DNA from: Pseudomonadota bacterium
Lineage (GTDB): Bacteria; Pseudomonadota; Gammaproteobacteria; Burkholderiales; Burkholderiaceae
Direction of reading: 5' to 3'
DNA length: 18,788 nucleotides
NCBI GenBank assembly: GCA_023441105.1
Contig: JAEZQX010000150.1
Location: forward strand, 1 to 18,788
Below, piece after piece: positions 8,119-18,788 of the stretch. The position numbers were made by a program, and so were the translations under genes. A model generated the notes under the pieces. That model saw only the letters and a program-made list of their open reading frames with translations, was not told where the DNA came from and did no database searches. How positions within the stretch are numbered: the stretch's first letter is position 1; every line of letters starts with the position of its first letter.

Positions 8119-9003
8119 TCAGCGGGCGGCCGAGACCTGCGCAGCCACTTCGGCCGCGAAATCGCTCTGCTTCTTCTCGATGCCTTCGCCCACCACGTAC
8201 AGGTGGAAGACGTTGACCTTGGCCTGGCGCGACTTGAGCAGCTGCTCCACCGTCTGCTTCTCGTCCTTCACGAACGGCTGGCCGAGCAGCGTGACCTCCT
8301 TGAGGTACTTCTGCACCGAGCCCTCCACCATCTTGGCGACGATGTCGGCCGGCTTGCCGGACTCGGCGGCCTTCTGCTCGGCGATGGAGCGCTCCTTGGC
8401 GATCAGCTCCTCGGAGACCTGGTCGCGGCTCAGCGCCACCGGCTTGTGGGCGGCGATGTGCATGGCGAGGTCCTTGGCCAGTGCCTCGTCGCCGCCGGAG
8501 AGGTCAACCAGCACCCCGATGCGGGCGCCGCCGTGCAGGTAGCTGGCGACCTTGCCCGCGGCCTGGACGCGGTTGAAGCGGCGGATCGACAGGTTCTCGC
8601 CGATCTTGCCGATCAGGTTGGTGCGGACCTGCTCCACCGGCGCGCCGTCGAGCGTCAGGGCCGACAGCGCCGCGACGTCGGCAGGATTCTGCTCGACGAC
8701 CAGGCGGGCCAGCGACGCTGCGAAGGCGAGGAAGTCGTCGTTCTTGGCGACGAAATCGGTCTCGCAGTTGACTTCGATCATCGCCGCGCAGGTTGCATCG
8801 GGGGTGACGTGGATGCCGACCACGCCTTCGGCGGTAACCCGGGAGGCGGCCTTGCTGGCCTTGTTGCCGAGCTTCACCCGCAGGATCTCCTCGGCGCGCT
8901 GCAGGTCGCCGCCGGCCTCGGTCAGGGCCTTCTTGCACTCCATCATCGGCGCGTCGGTCTTCTCGCGCAGTTCCTTGACCATGCTCGCGGTGATTTCCGC
9001 CAT
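8119..9003 (-). CDS. tsf: Translation elongation factor Ts
   Basis: EF-Ts is the nucleotide exchange factor that regenerates EF-Tu-GTP. The 294 residues match the proteobacterial two-core type. Visible are the N-terminal UBA-like domain ([21 protein letters not shown]...) and the EF-Ts signature ending [12 protein letters not shown] near residue 33. The EF-Tu-contacting TDFVAKN follows at 82-88, then a duplicated core with HIAAHKP and a C-terminal module. The start is the ATG at 9003, preceded by AGAGGA with a 9-base spacer. The frame is open further upstream to 9075, but that part is Arg-rich, runs through the intergenic hairpin and is not family-like. It lies 153 bases after rpsB. The gap holds a terminator-like hairpin that probably lowers tsf expression relative to rpsB. 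Confidence 0.98.
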   Translation of the reverse strand: MAEITASMVKELREKTDAPMMECKKALTEAGGDLQRAEEILRVKLGNKASKAASRVTAEGVVGIHVTPDATCAAMIEVNCETDFVAKNDDFLAFAASLARLVVEQNPADVAALSALTLDGAPVEQVRTNLIGKIGENLSIRRFNRVQAAGKVASYLHGGARIGVLVDLSGGDEALAKDLAMHIAAHKPVALSRDQVSEELIAKERSIAEQKAAESGKPADIVAKMVEGSVQKYLKEVTLLGQPFVKDEKQTVEQLLKSRQAKVNVFHLYVVGEGIEKKQSDFAAEVAAQVSAAR

Positions 9004-9065
9004 GCTTGCAAATCCTCTCAAATGTCTGGTGGACCCCCGGCGCCGGCAGCGGCCGGGGATACGTG

Positions 9066-9103
9066 AAAGCCCCACGCCCGACCGGCAGGCGGGTCGCGGG
9101 GCT
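9066..9103 (-). terminator. attenuator-like hairpin between rpsB and tsf
   Basis: On the minus strand AGCCCCGCGACCCGCC pairs with GGTCGGGCGTGGGGCT around a 4-base loop (13 of 16 positions pair; arms at 9068-9103). It is followed directly by a short U-run (TTT, then CAC). GC-rich stem plus short U-tract is the form of a weak intrinsic terminator or attenuator. It sits in the 153-base gap after the rpsB stop, where partial termination between rpsB and tsf is known in other Proteobacteria. Strength cannot be judged by eye. Confidence 0.6.
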
Positions 9104-9156
9104 CGTCAATCCTTCGGGGCGGCAGCTCCGCCACCCCCTCCGCGGTCAAGCCGGGA

Positions 9157-9903
9157 TCAAGCCTCTTCGGACTCGACCTCGACGAACTCGTCTTCCTCGG
9201 CGCCCTTGACCACGTCCTGCAGGGCCGCCTGGCGACCCTCGAGGATGGCGTCGGCGATGCCGCGGGCGTACAGGCGCACCGCCCGGCCCGAGTCGTCGTT
9301 GCCGGGGATCACATAGTCGATGCCTTCCGGCGAATGGTTGGTATCCACCACCGCGACGATCGGCACGCCGAGCTTCTTCGCTTCAGTCACGGCGATCTTG
9401 TGATAGCCGACATCGATGATGAACAAGGCGTCCGGCAGGCCGGCCAGCTCCTTGATGCCGCCCAGGCTGCGGGTGAGCTTCTCGCGCTCGCGGGCGAACA
9501 TCAGGCCTTCCTTCTTGGTCATGCGCTCGAGCGCGCCTTCGTCGGCCGCCTGCTCCATGTCCTTCAGGCGCTTGATGGAGCCCTTGACGGTTTTGAAGTT
9601 GGTCATCATGCCGCCGAGCCAGCGCTCGTCGACATAAGGCATGCTGCAGCGGGCAGCTTCCTCGGCCACGATCTCGCGCGACTGGCGCTTGGTGCCGACG
9701 AACAGGATGGTGCCCCGGTTGGCGGCCAGCTGGCGCACATAGCGAGTGGCAGCCTGGTACTGGACCAGGGTCTTCTCGAGGTTGATGATGTGGATCTTGT
9801 TGCGGTGGCCGAAGATGAACGGGGCCATCTTGGGATTCCAGAACCGCGTCTGGTGGCCGAAATGGACGCCGGCTTCCAGCATCTGGCGAATGGTGACGGT
9901 CAT
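9157..9903 (-). CDS. rpsB: 30S ribosomal protein S2
   Basis: S2 is a late-assembling protein of the small ribosomal subunit and is needed for S1 binding. The protein has 248 residues. Family sequence runs throughout: [20 protein letters not shown] at the N-terminus, [27 protein letters not shown], the [13 protein letters not shown] signature, and [36 protein letters not shown] follows, and the C-terminal tail is acidic ([13 protein letters not shown]). The start at 9903 is supported by a GGAG about six to seven bases upstream and by family alignment. An open frame continues to 10125 but does not resemble S2. It is the first gene of the leftward cluster, with its own promoter and a long structured leader, and so is a likely target of S2 autoregulation as in other Proteobacteria. 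Confidence 0.99.
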   Translation of the reverse strand: MTVTIRQMLEAGVHFGHQTRFWNPKMAPFIFGHRNKIHIINLEKTLVQYQAATRYVRQLAANRGTILFVGTKRQSREIVAEEAARCSMPYVDERWLGGMMTNFKTVKGSIKRLKDMEQAADEGALERMTKKEGLMFAREREKLTRSLGGIKELAGLPDALFIIDVGYHKIAVTEAKKLGVPIVAVVDTNHSPEGIDYVIPGNDDSGRAVRLYARGIADAILEGRQAALQDVVKGAEEDEFVEVESEEA

Positions 9904-10168
9904 GCAATGCTCCAGTTCAGGGTTGGTCAGATACCTGGGGCAGTCGGTGGATCTACCCGCATTGGCGGGCACCCTATCCACGGCGACAGGCGGTCCGGCG
10001 ATCCGCTCGAAGCCGACTTCGGCAGCAGCAGGGAAATCGGACCAGCCCAGGAGCCCAGGCGGCTTTGAGCGCCAGGCCGGACAGCGGAACACCCGGGGGG
10101 ACCAGCAACGGTCTCCGGCGGGCAAGCAGCAGCGGCGGCAGGCGCAGCCCCGGGCATCTACCCGGGAC
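9904..10168 (-). promoter_or_regulatory. long structured rpsB mRNA leader
   Basis: Between the predicted rpsB transcription start (about 10168) and its ATG lie some 265 bases with no recognisable gene on either strand. The leader contains a two-level hairpin at 9947-9981: outer arms GTGGAT/ATCCAC, inner arms CCCGC/GCGGG, loop of four. A CGAAG/CTTCG stem lies at 10008-10021, and CCCGGG repeats sit at its very 5' end. In enterobacteria the rpsB leader is folded and mediates repression by S2 (it also contains the t44/tff RNA). A comparable role here is inferred from position and structure, not from sequence match. Confidence 0.5.
10149..10166. repeat. paired CCCGGG palindromes in the divergent promoter region
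   Basis: Two CCCGGG hexamers (10149-10154 and 10161-10166) flank a 6-base spacer and can form a 6-bp stem. They overlap the predicted -35 of map and lie at or just after the predicted rpsB transcription start. They could be an operator or the first hairpin of the rpsB transcript. No binding protein can be named. Confidence 0.35.
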
Positions 10169-10179
10169 TAACCTATAAT
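10151..10179 (+). promoter_or_regulatory. candidate sigma-70 promoter for map-glnD
   Basis: A perfect TATAAT -10 box (10174-10179) stands out in an AT-rich island inside GC-rich DNA. With a 17-base spacer the -35 would be CGGGCA (10151-10156), a poor match, so an activator or UP contact may help. Predicted start is near 10186, giving a map leader of about 55 bases. Confidence 0.55.
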
Positions 10180-10203
10180 AGTAACAAGATTTCGGTCGCC
10201 CAA
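10175..10203 (-). promoter_or_regulatory. candidate sigma-70 promoter for rpsB
   Basis: On the minus strand TTGGGC (10203-10198) and TATTAT (10180-10175) are separated by exactly 17 bases. The -10 matches consensus at five of six positions, the -35 at three. It overlaps the opposite-strand TATAAT by all but one base. Predicted start is near 10168. This is the only promoter-like sequence I see upstream of the nine-gene leftward cluster. Confidence 0.5.
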
Positions 10204-10240
10204 GGGTACCGGGACGCACCTGACCAGACGAAGCCATAGC

Positions 10241-11050
10241 ATGACTGCCACGCCAAAGACCCCGGAAGAGATCCAAGCCATGCGCGTTGCCGGCCGCCTG
10301 GCGTCGCAGGTGCTCGATTTCATCACGCCGCACGTCAAGGCCGGCGTGACGACCGGTGAGCTCGATGCCCTGTGCCACGACTTCATCGTCAACCAGAACC
10401 AGGCGATCCCGGCGCCGCTCAACTATGCGCCTCCGGGCTACAAGCCGTTCCCGAAGTCGATCTGCACCTCGCTGAACCACCAGGTGTGCCACGGCATTCC
10501 CGGCGATCGGGTGCTGAAGAACGGCGACGTGATGAACATCGACGTCACCGTCATCAAGGACGGCTGGCACGGCGACAGCAGCCGGATGTACGTCGTCGGT
10601 CAGCCGTCGGTGGCCGCCCGCCGGTTGTGCGACGTCGCCTACGAATGCATGTGGCTCGGCATCGAGCAGGTCAAGCCGGGCGCGACCCTCGGCGACATCG
10701 GCCAGGTGATCCAGCGTCATGCCGAAGCAGCCGGCTTTTCGGTGGTGCGGGAATTCTGCGGCCACGGCATCGGCCGGCGCTTCCACGAGGAGCCGCAGGT
10801 CCTGCACTACGGCCGGGCCGGCACCGGCGAGCGGCTGGTCGAAGGCATGACGTTCACCATCGAGCCGATGATCAACGCCGGCCGGCGCGAGGTTCGCGAG
10901 CTGGCCGACGGCTGGACCATCGTCACCAAGGACCATTCCCTGTCGGCGCAATGGGAGCATACGGTGGTGGTGACCGCCGATGGCTACGAGGTCCTCACCG
11001 TGTCGGAAGGAACGCCCGCCCGGCCGGCGATCATCGCGGCGGCGGCCTGA
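10241..11050 (+). CDS. map: Methionine aminopeptidase, type I
   Basis: Map removes the initiator methionine from nascent proteins in the cytosol, using a dinuclear metal centre. The 269 residues and the absence of an N-terminal extension or insert identify the short bacterial type I form. All five metal ligands are visible: D101 (MNIDVTV), D112 (GDSSRM), H175 (FCGHGIG), E208 (FTIEPM) and E239 (QWEHTV). The substrate-contacting histidine is H84 (QVCHGIPG). It is divergent from rpsB, as in E. coli, and glnD follows only four bases after its stop. The ATG has no strong Shine-Dalgarno; the leader from the predicted promoter is about 55 bases. The C-terminus ends in an Ala run (IIAAAA). No residue is missing. 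Confidence 0.98.
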   Translation: MTATPKTPEEIQAMRVAGRLASQVLDFITPHVKAGVTTGELDALCHDFIVNQNQAIPAPLNYAPPGYKPFPKSICTSLNHQVCHGIPGDRVLKNGDVMNIDVTVIKDGWHGDSSRMYVVGQPSVAARRLCDVAYECMWLGIEQVKPGATLGDIGQVIQRHAEAAGFSVVREFCGHGIGRRFHEEPQVLHYGRAGTGERLVEGMTFTIEPMINAGRREVRELADGWTIVTKDHSLSAQWEHTVVVTADGYEVLTVSEGTPARPAIIAAAA

Positions 11051-11054
11051 TCCC

Positions 11055-13637
11055 GTGTGCCGGGGCAGCGAACCGGCAGATCCGTCCGACGCGCTCCAGC
11101 TCAAGGCCGAGCTGCGGCAGCTGCGTGACGGGCTCATCGACCGCTTCCGCAAGGATCAGCAGGTCGGCGCACTCCTCAAGGGCCTTTCCCGAGGCACCGA
11201 CGCCGTGCTGTTGCGGCTCTGGGCCGCCGGCGGCTTCCCGGCGGACTGGGCGCTGCTGGCCGTGGGCGGCTATGGCCGCGGCGAACTGCAGCCGCATTCG
11301 GACGTCGACCTGCTGCTGTTGACGGCGCGGGCGCCCGGACCGCAGGAAATCGGGCTGATCGAGCGGTTCATCGGCGCCTGCTGGGATATCGGCCTGGAGA
11401 TCGGGCACAGCGTGCGTACCCCGGCGCAATGCGTCGAGGAGGCGCAGGCGGATGTCACGGTGATGACCAGCCTGCTGGAGCGGCGCCGCATCGCCGGCAG
11501 CCGCCAGCTGGCGGGCGAGCTCGATCGGGTGATGCAGGGTTTGCTGGTGCCGGCCACCTTCCTGCGCGACAAGCTGCTGGAGATGCGCCAGCGGCACCAG
11601 AAATACGAGGACACGCCCTACAGCCTCGAGCCGAACTGCAAGGAAAGTCCCGGCGCCCTGCGCGACCTGCAGGTGATCGCCTGGGTGACCCGCGCCGCCG
11701 GCCTCGGGCTGGGCTGGAACGCACTGGTCCATGCCGGGGTGATCGAGCCGCTCGAGGCGCGCCAGCTGCAGCGCCACGAGCGGCTGCTCAAGCAGATCCG
11801 TGCCTGGCTGCACATCCTGTCCAACCGTCGCGAGGACCGGCTGGTGTTCGACCTGCAGCCGGCGGTGGCGCGGGAGATGGGGCTGAAGGCCGACAATTCG
11901 CGGGCGCTGTCCGAAAGCCTGATGCAGCGCTACTACCTGGCGGCCAAGGCGATCACGCAGCTGTCGACCATCCTGCTGCAGTCGCTCGAGCAGCGGCTGC
12001 TCGGCCGGCCGCCGGCGGAGGCGGTGGCGCTCGACGGCGACTTCGACCGCATCGACGACTTGCTCGACCTGCGCGATCCCGGCGGCTTCGAACGCAACCC
12101 GCAGCTGCTGCTGCGCACGTTCCTGATGATGCAAAGCCATCCGGAGCTCTCCGGCATCACGGTGCGCACCTTGCGGGCGCTGTGGCATGCGCGCTTCCGC
12201 ATCGACGCGCGCTTTCGCAACGACCCGGTCAACCGCACGGCCTTCCTGTCGCTGCTGCAGGCGCCGCGCGGGGTGACCCACGAGCTCAGGCGGATGAACA
12301 AGTGGTCGGTGCTCGGCCGCTACCTGCCGTCGTTCCGCAGCATCGTGGGTCGCATGCAGCACGACCTGTTCCATGTCTACACGGTCGACCAGCACATCCT
12401 GATGGTGGTGCGCAACCTGCGCCGCTTCATGCAGGCCGAGCATGCGCACGAATACCCGCTGTGCAGCCAGCTGATCGCCAACTTCGACAAGCCGTGGCTG
12501 CTGGTGGTGGCGGCGCTGTTCCACGACATCGCCAAGGGACGCGGCGGCGACCATTCGGTGCTCGGCGAGCGCGATGCCGACCGCTTCTGCCGCCAGCACG
12601 GCATCCTCGGCGACGACCGCGCGCTGGTGCGGTTCCTGGTGCGGCATCACCTGAGCATGTCGACCACCGGGCAGAACAAGGACCTCACCGATCCGGACGT
12701 GATCCGCGAGTTCGCCGACCTGGTCGGCAGCGAACGCCGCCTGATCGCGCTCTACCTGCTCACGGTGGCGGACATCCGCGGCACCAGCTCCAAGGTGTGG
12801 AACGCATGGAAGGGCAAGCTGCTGGAGGATCTGTACCGCGCGACCCTCGCCTGTCTGTCGGGCAACAACCTCAGGCCGGACGCCCGGATGGATACGCGAC
12901 GCAGCGAGGCGACGCGGCTGCTGCTGCTCTACGGCATCCATCCCGAGCGCTACCAGGCGTTCTGGGAGGGCCTCGACATCGGCTACTTCCTGCGCCACGA
13001 GCCGCACGACATCGCCTGGCATACGCGGGTGCTGCACCGGACGCTGGCGCCGACCGAAGCGATCGTGAAGACCCGCCTGAGCCCCATCGGCGAGGGCTTC
13101 GAGGTGCTGGTCTATACCGTCGACCAACCCGGCCTGTTCGCCCGCATCTGCAGCTACTTCGATCGCAAGAACCTGTCGATCCTCGAGGCACGGGTGCATA
13201 CCACCCGCACCGGCTATGCGCTCGACAGCTTCATGGTGGTGGATCCCGACCTGCACCTGCCCTACCGCGACATGCTCGCGCTGGTCGAGGTGGAGCTGGC
13301 GGAACGGCTGCGGCAGCCGTTCGCGGTGGCCGAGCTCAAGCCGGCCGCCCCCGCAAGGCTGTCGCGCCGCTCGCGCGCCTTCCCGCTGCCGCCCAAGGTG
13401 GACTTGCGCTCGGACGATTCCGGCCGCCGCTACCACCTGTCGGTGACATCCACCGACCGCACCGGCCTGCTCTACGACATCGCGCGGGTCCTGGCGCAGA
13501 ACGGGGTCGAGATGTACGGCGCCCGCGTGGCGACGCTGGGCGAGCGTGCCGAGGACATCTTCACCGTCGCCGGCGACAAGCTGGCCGGAGAGAAGGAGCG
13601 GTTGCGCTTCGAGCGCGAGCTGCTGGCGGTGCTGTAG
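11055..13637 (+). CDS. glnD: GlnD, PII uridylyltransferase/uridylyl-removing enzyme
   Basis: GlnD senses glutamine. When nitrogen is scarce it uridylylates PII proteins, and when glutamine is high it removes UMP, thereby setting glutamine synthetase and NtrBC activity. From the GTG at 11055 the protein has 860 residues, the expected size. Domains in order are nucleotidyltransferase (GGYGRGELQPHSDVDLLLL near 71-89, catalytic D83 and D85), a helical region, and an HD phosphohydrolase (LFHDIAKGRGGDHS, HD at 490-491). Two C-terminal ACT domains bind glutamine (about 680-735 and 793-860). The start is inferred: GTG lies four bases after the map stop and just before conserved sequence. An in-frame ATG at 10980 would overlap map by 71 bases and add Arg-rich sequence unlike the family. 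Co-transcription with map is likely. Confidence 0.97.
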   Translation: MCRGSEPADPSDALQLKAELRQLRDGLIDRFRKDQQVGALLKGLSRGTDAVLLRLWAAGGFPADWALLAVGGYGRGELQPHSDVDLLLLTARAPGPQEIGLIERFIGACWDIGLEIGHSVRTPAQCVEEAQADVTVMTSLLERRRIAGSRQLAGELDRVMQGLLVPATFLRDKLLEMRQRHQKYEDTPYSLEPNCKESPGALRDLQVIAWVTRAAGLGLGWNALVHAGVIEPLEARQLQRHERLLKQIRAWLHILSNRREDRLVFDLQPAVAREMGLKADNSRALSESLMQRYYLAAKAITQLSTILLQSLEQRLLGRPPAEAVALDGDFDRIDDLLDLRDPGGFERNPQLLLRTFLMMQSHPELSGITVRTLRALWHARFRIDARFRNDPVNRTAFLSLLQAPRGVTHELRRMNKWSVLGRYLPSFRSIVGRMQHDLFHVYTVDQHILMVVRNLRRFMQAEHAHEYPLCSQLIANFDKPWLLVVAALFHDIAKGRGGDHSVLGERDADRFCRQHGILGDDRALVRFLVRHHLSMSTTGQNKDLTDPDVIREFADLVGSERRLIALYLLTVADIRGTSSKVWNAWKGKLLEDLYRATLACLSGNNLRPDARMDTRRSEATRLLLLYGIHPERYQAFWEGLDIGYFLRHEPHDIAWHTRVLHRTLAPTEAIVKTRLSPIGEGFEVLVYTVDQPGLFARICSYFDRKNLSILEARVHTTRTGYALDSFMVVDPDLHLPYRDMLALVEVELAERLRQPFAVAELKPAAPARLSRRSRAFPLPPKVDLRSDDSGRRYHLSVTSTDRTGLLYDIARVLAQNGVEMYGARVATLGERAEDIFTVAGDKLAGEKERLRFERELLAVL

Positions 13638-13680
13638 GAGCCTGGGCTCCCTAGGCTGCCGGTTTCTTCAGTCCGGCAGC
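13637..13680. terminator. convergent-end hairpins between glnD and the phosphorylase gene
   Basis: Two inverted repeats sit where the converging genes end: GGAGCC/GGCTCC at 13637-13650, and an 8-bp perfect stem GCTGCCGG (13655-13662) / CCGGCAGC (13673-13680) with a 10-base loop that includes the stop of the minus-strand gene. Neither has a good U-run in either direction. They are the only candidates for stopping transcription in the 30-base gap. Rho-dependent or weak bidirectional termination is likely. Confidence 0.4.
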
Positions 13681-14411
13681 CTGACCAGCTCGCCGAGGAT
13701 TGCCAGCACCCGGTCCATCGCTTCCTCGAGCACCGGGCCGATGGTGTGCAGCGGGATGGCATCGGCGGCATCGCGCTTGCCGGCGGCGCTGTTGGCGACC
13801 ACCGCCAGCGCCGCGTACGGCAGCTCCGTCTCGCGCGCCAGCACGGCTTCCGGCATGCCGGTCATGCCGACCATGTCGCAGCCGTCGCGTTCCAGCCGAC
13901 GGATCTCGGCCGCGGTCTCGAGGCGCGGACCGCCGGTGCAGGCGTAGCAGCCGCCATCGACGATCGGCGTGCCGAGGCCGCGGGCGGCTGCGAGCAGCCG
14001 CCGGCGCAGCGCGCCATCGTACGGGTTGGTGAAATCGATGTGCACCACCGGCTGGTCGGGGCCGCTGTAGTAGGTACCGGCGCGGCCGCTGGTGTAGTCG
14101 ATCAGCTGGTCCGGCACCGCCAGCACGCCGGGCCGCAGGTCGTCGCGGATGCCGCCGACGGTGGCCACCGACACCACCGCATGCGCGCCAGCCTGCTTGA
14201 GGGCTGCGATATTGGCACGGTAGTTGATGTCCTGCGGCGCGATCGTGTGCCCGTAGCCGTGGCGCGCCATGAAGACCACCGGCACCCCGTTGAGGTCGCC
14301 GAAGCTCAATGCGCTGGACGGCTGGCCCCAGGCGGTGCGCGCGATCTCGCGGCGCACGTTCTGCAGGCCCACCAGCTTGGCGAGCCCGCTGCCGCCGATG
14401 ATGCCGATCAT
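13668..14411 (-). CDS. mtnP: S-methyl-5'-thioinosine / methylthioadenosine phosphorylase family enzyme
   Basis: This is a nucleoside phosphorylase of the MTAP/PNP-2 family, 247 residues. It cleaves a 6-oxo or 6-amino purine methylthionucleoside with phosphate, salvaging the sulfur by-product of polyamine synthesis. Visible motifs are the N-terminal phosphate site IGGSGL (5-10), MARHGYGHTIAPQDINYRAN (48-67), VATVGGIRDDLRPG, and QLIDYTSGRAGTYY (102-115). HIDFTNPYD, YACTGGPRLETAAEI (156-170) and DMVGMTGMPEAVLARE (179-194) follow. The HIDF..PYD and YACT.GPRLE patterns resemble the proteobacterial methylthioinosine phosphorylases I know better than the MTA-specific enzymes, but substrate cannot be settled by eye, so the symbol is a family label. 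The start ATG at 14411 follows the galU stop by five bases with a close GAGG. It is last in the zipA-ligA-galU series. Confidence 0.88.
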   Translation of the reverse strand: MIGIIGGSGLAKLVGLQNVRREIARTAWGQPSSALSFGDLNGVPVVFMARHGYGHTIAPQDINYRANIAALKQAGAHAVVSVATVGGIRDDLRPGVLAVPDQLIDYTSGRAGTYYSGPDQPVVHIDFTNPYDGALRRRLLAAARGLGTPIVDGGCYACTGGPRLETAAEIRRLERDGCDMVGMTGMPEAVLARETELPYAALAVVANSAAGKRDAADAIPLHTIGPVLEEAMDRVLAILGELVRLPD

Positions 14412-14416
14412 GCGCC

Positions 14417-18788
<4,372 letters not shown>

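Noticed and set aside
6204..8216. Long open frame on the plus strand opposite uppS, frr and pyrH (about 670 codons)
   Set aside because: It lies antisense to three well-conserved genes, has a His/Arg/Gly/Asp-rich composition typical of GC-rich antisense frames, and shows no domain.
9004..9075. 24-residue N-terminal extension of EF-Ts
   Set aside because: Conserved EF-Ts begins at [12 protein letters not shown], whose ATG at 9003 has an AGAGGA; the extension crosses the intergenic hairpin.
9904..10125. N-terminal extension of S2
   Set aside because: Not S2-like; the ATG at 9903 has a Shine-Dalgarno and matches the family start.
10980..11054. ATG start of glnD inside map
   Set aside because: Would add 25 Arg/Pro-rich residues unlike GlnD and overlap map by 71 bases; GTG at 11055 fits better, though unproven.
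9974..11152. Minus-strand open frame covering the divergent promoter region and map
   Set aside because: It is antisense to map and would run through the TATAAT island and the rpsB promoter; no family resemblance.
11031..13436. Long open frame on the minus strand opposite glnD (about 800 codons)
   Set aside because: Antisense shadow of glnD codon bias; the glnD domains on the other strand are unmistakable.

Overview
The window is a stretch of core chromosome from a GC-rich Gram-negative bacterium (roughly two-thirds G+C by eye). Gene content and order point to a Betaproteobacterium, most likely of the Burkholderiales. The evidence is the series rpsB-tsf-pyrH-frr-uppS-cdsA-dxr-rseP-bamA, the divergent map-glnD pair as in other Proteobacteria, and a ligA-galU block preceded by a ZipA-like gene. 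Taxonomy below class level is inference. I see no tRNA, rRNA, insertion sequence, phage gene, CRISPR array or transfer signature.

Layout. (1) Positions 1-9903, minus strand, read right to left: rpsB, tsf, pyrH, frr, uppS, cdsA, dxr, rseP, bamA. bamA runs off the left edge. The genes are close together or overlap by ATGA junctions, with small hairpins in several gaps. This cluster covers translation (S2, EF-Ts, ribosome recycling), UMP synthesis, and isoprenoid, lipid-carrier and phospholipid precursors (Dxr, UppS, CdsA). It ends with envelope proteolysis and outer-membrane protein assembly (RseP, BamA). (2) 9904-10240: a divergent control region with overlapping, oppositely directed -10 boxes and a long, structured rpsB leader. 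(3) 10241-13637, plus strand: map and glnD, almost abutting. (4) 13638-18788, minus strand, convergent with glnD: a ZipA-like gene (5' end off the right edge), ligA, galU and an MTA/MTI phosphorylase gene.

Most genes are ordinary, full-length housekeeping genes. The unusual points are in the details. LigA keeps its KxDG lysine but lacks three residues that are otherwise nearly invariant around the NAD+/adenylate site. PyrH carries a 38-residue Ala/Gly/Ser/Thr-rich N-terminal extension that cannot be avoided by choosing another start. Two tiny ORFs bridge gene junctions by ATGA overlaps. The rpsB/map promoters share a nearly symmetric -10. The bamA start is not a clean ATG with a Shine-Dalgarno sequence. 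I found no evidence of a new multi-gene system here.
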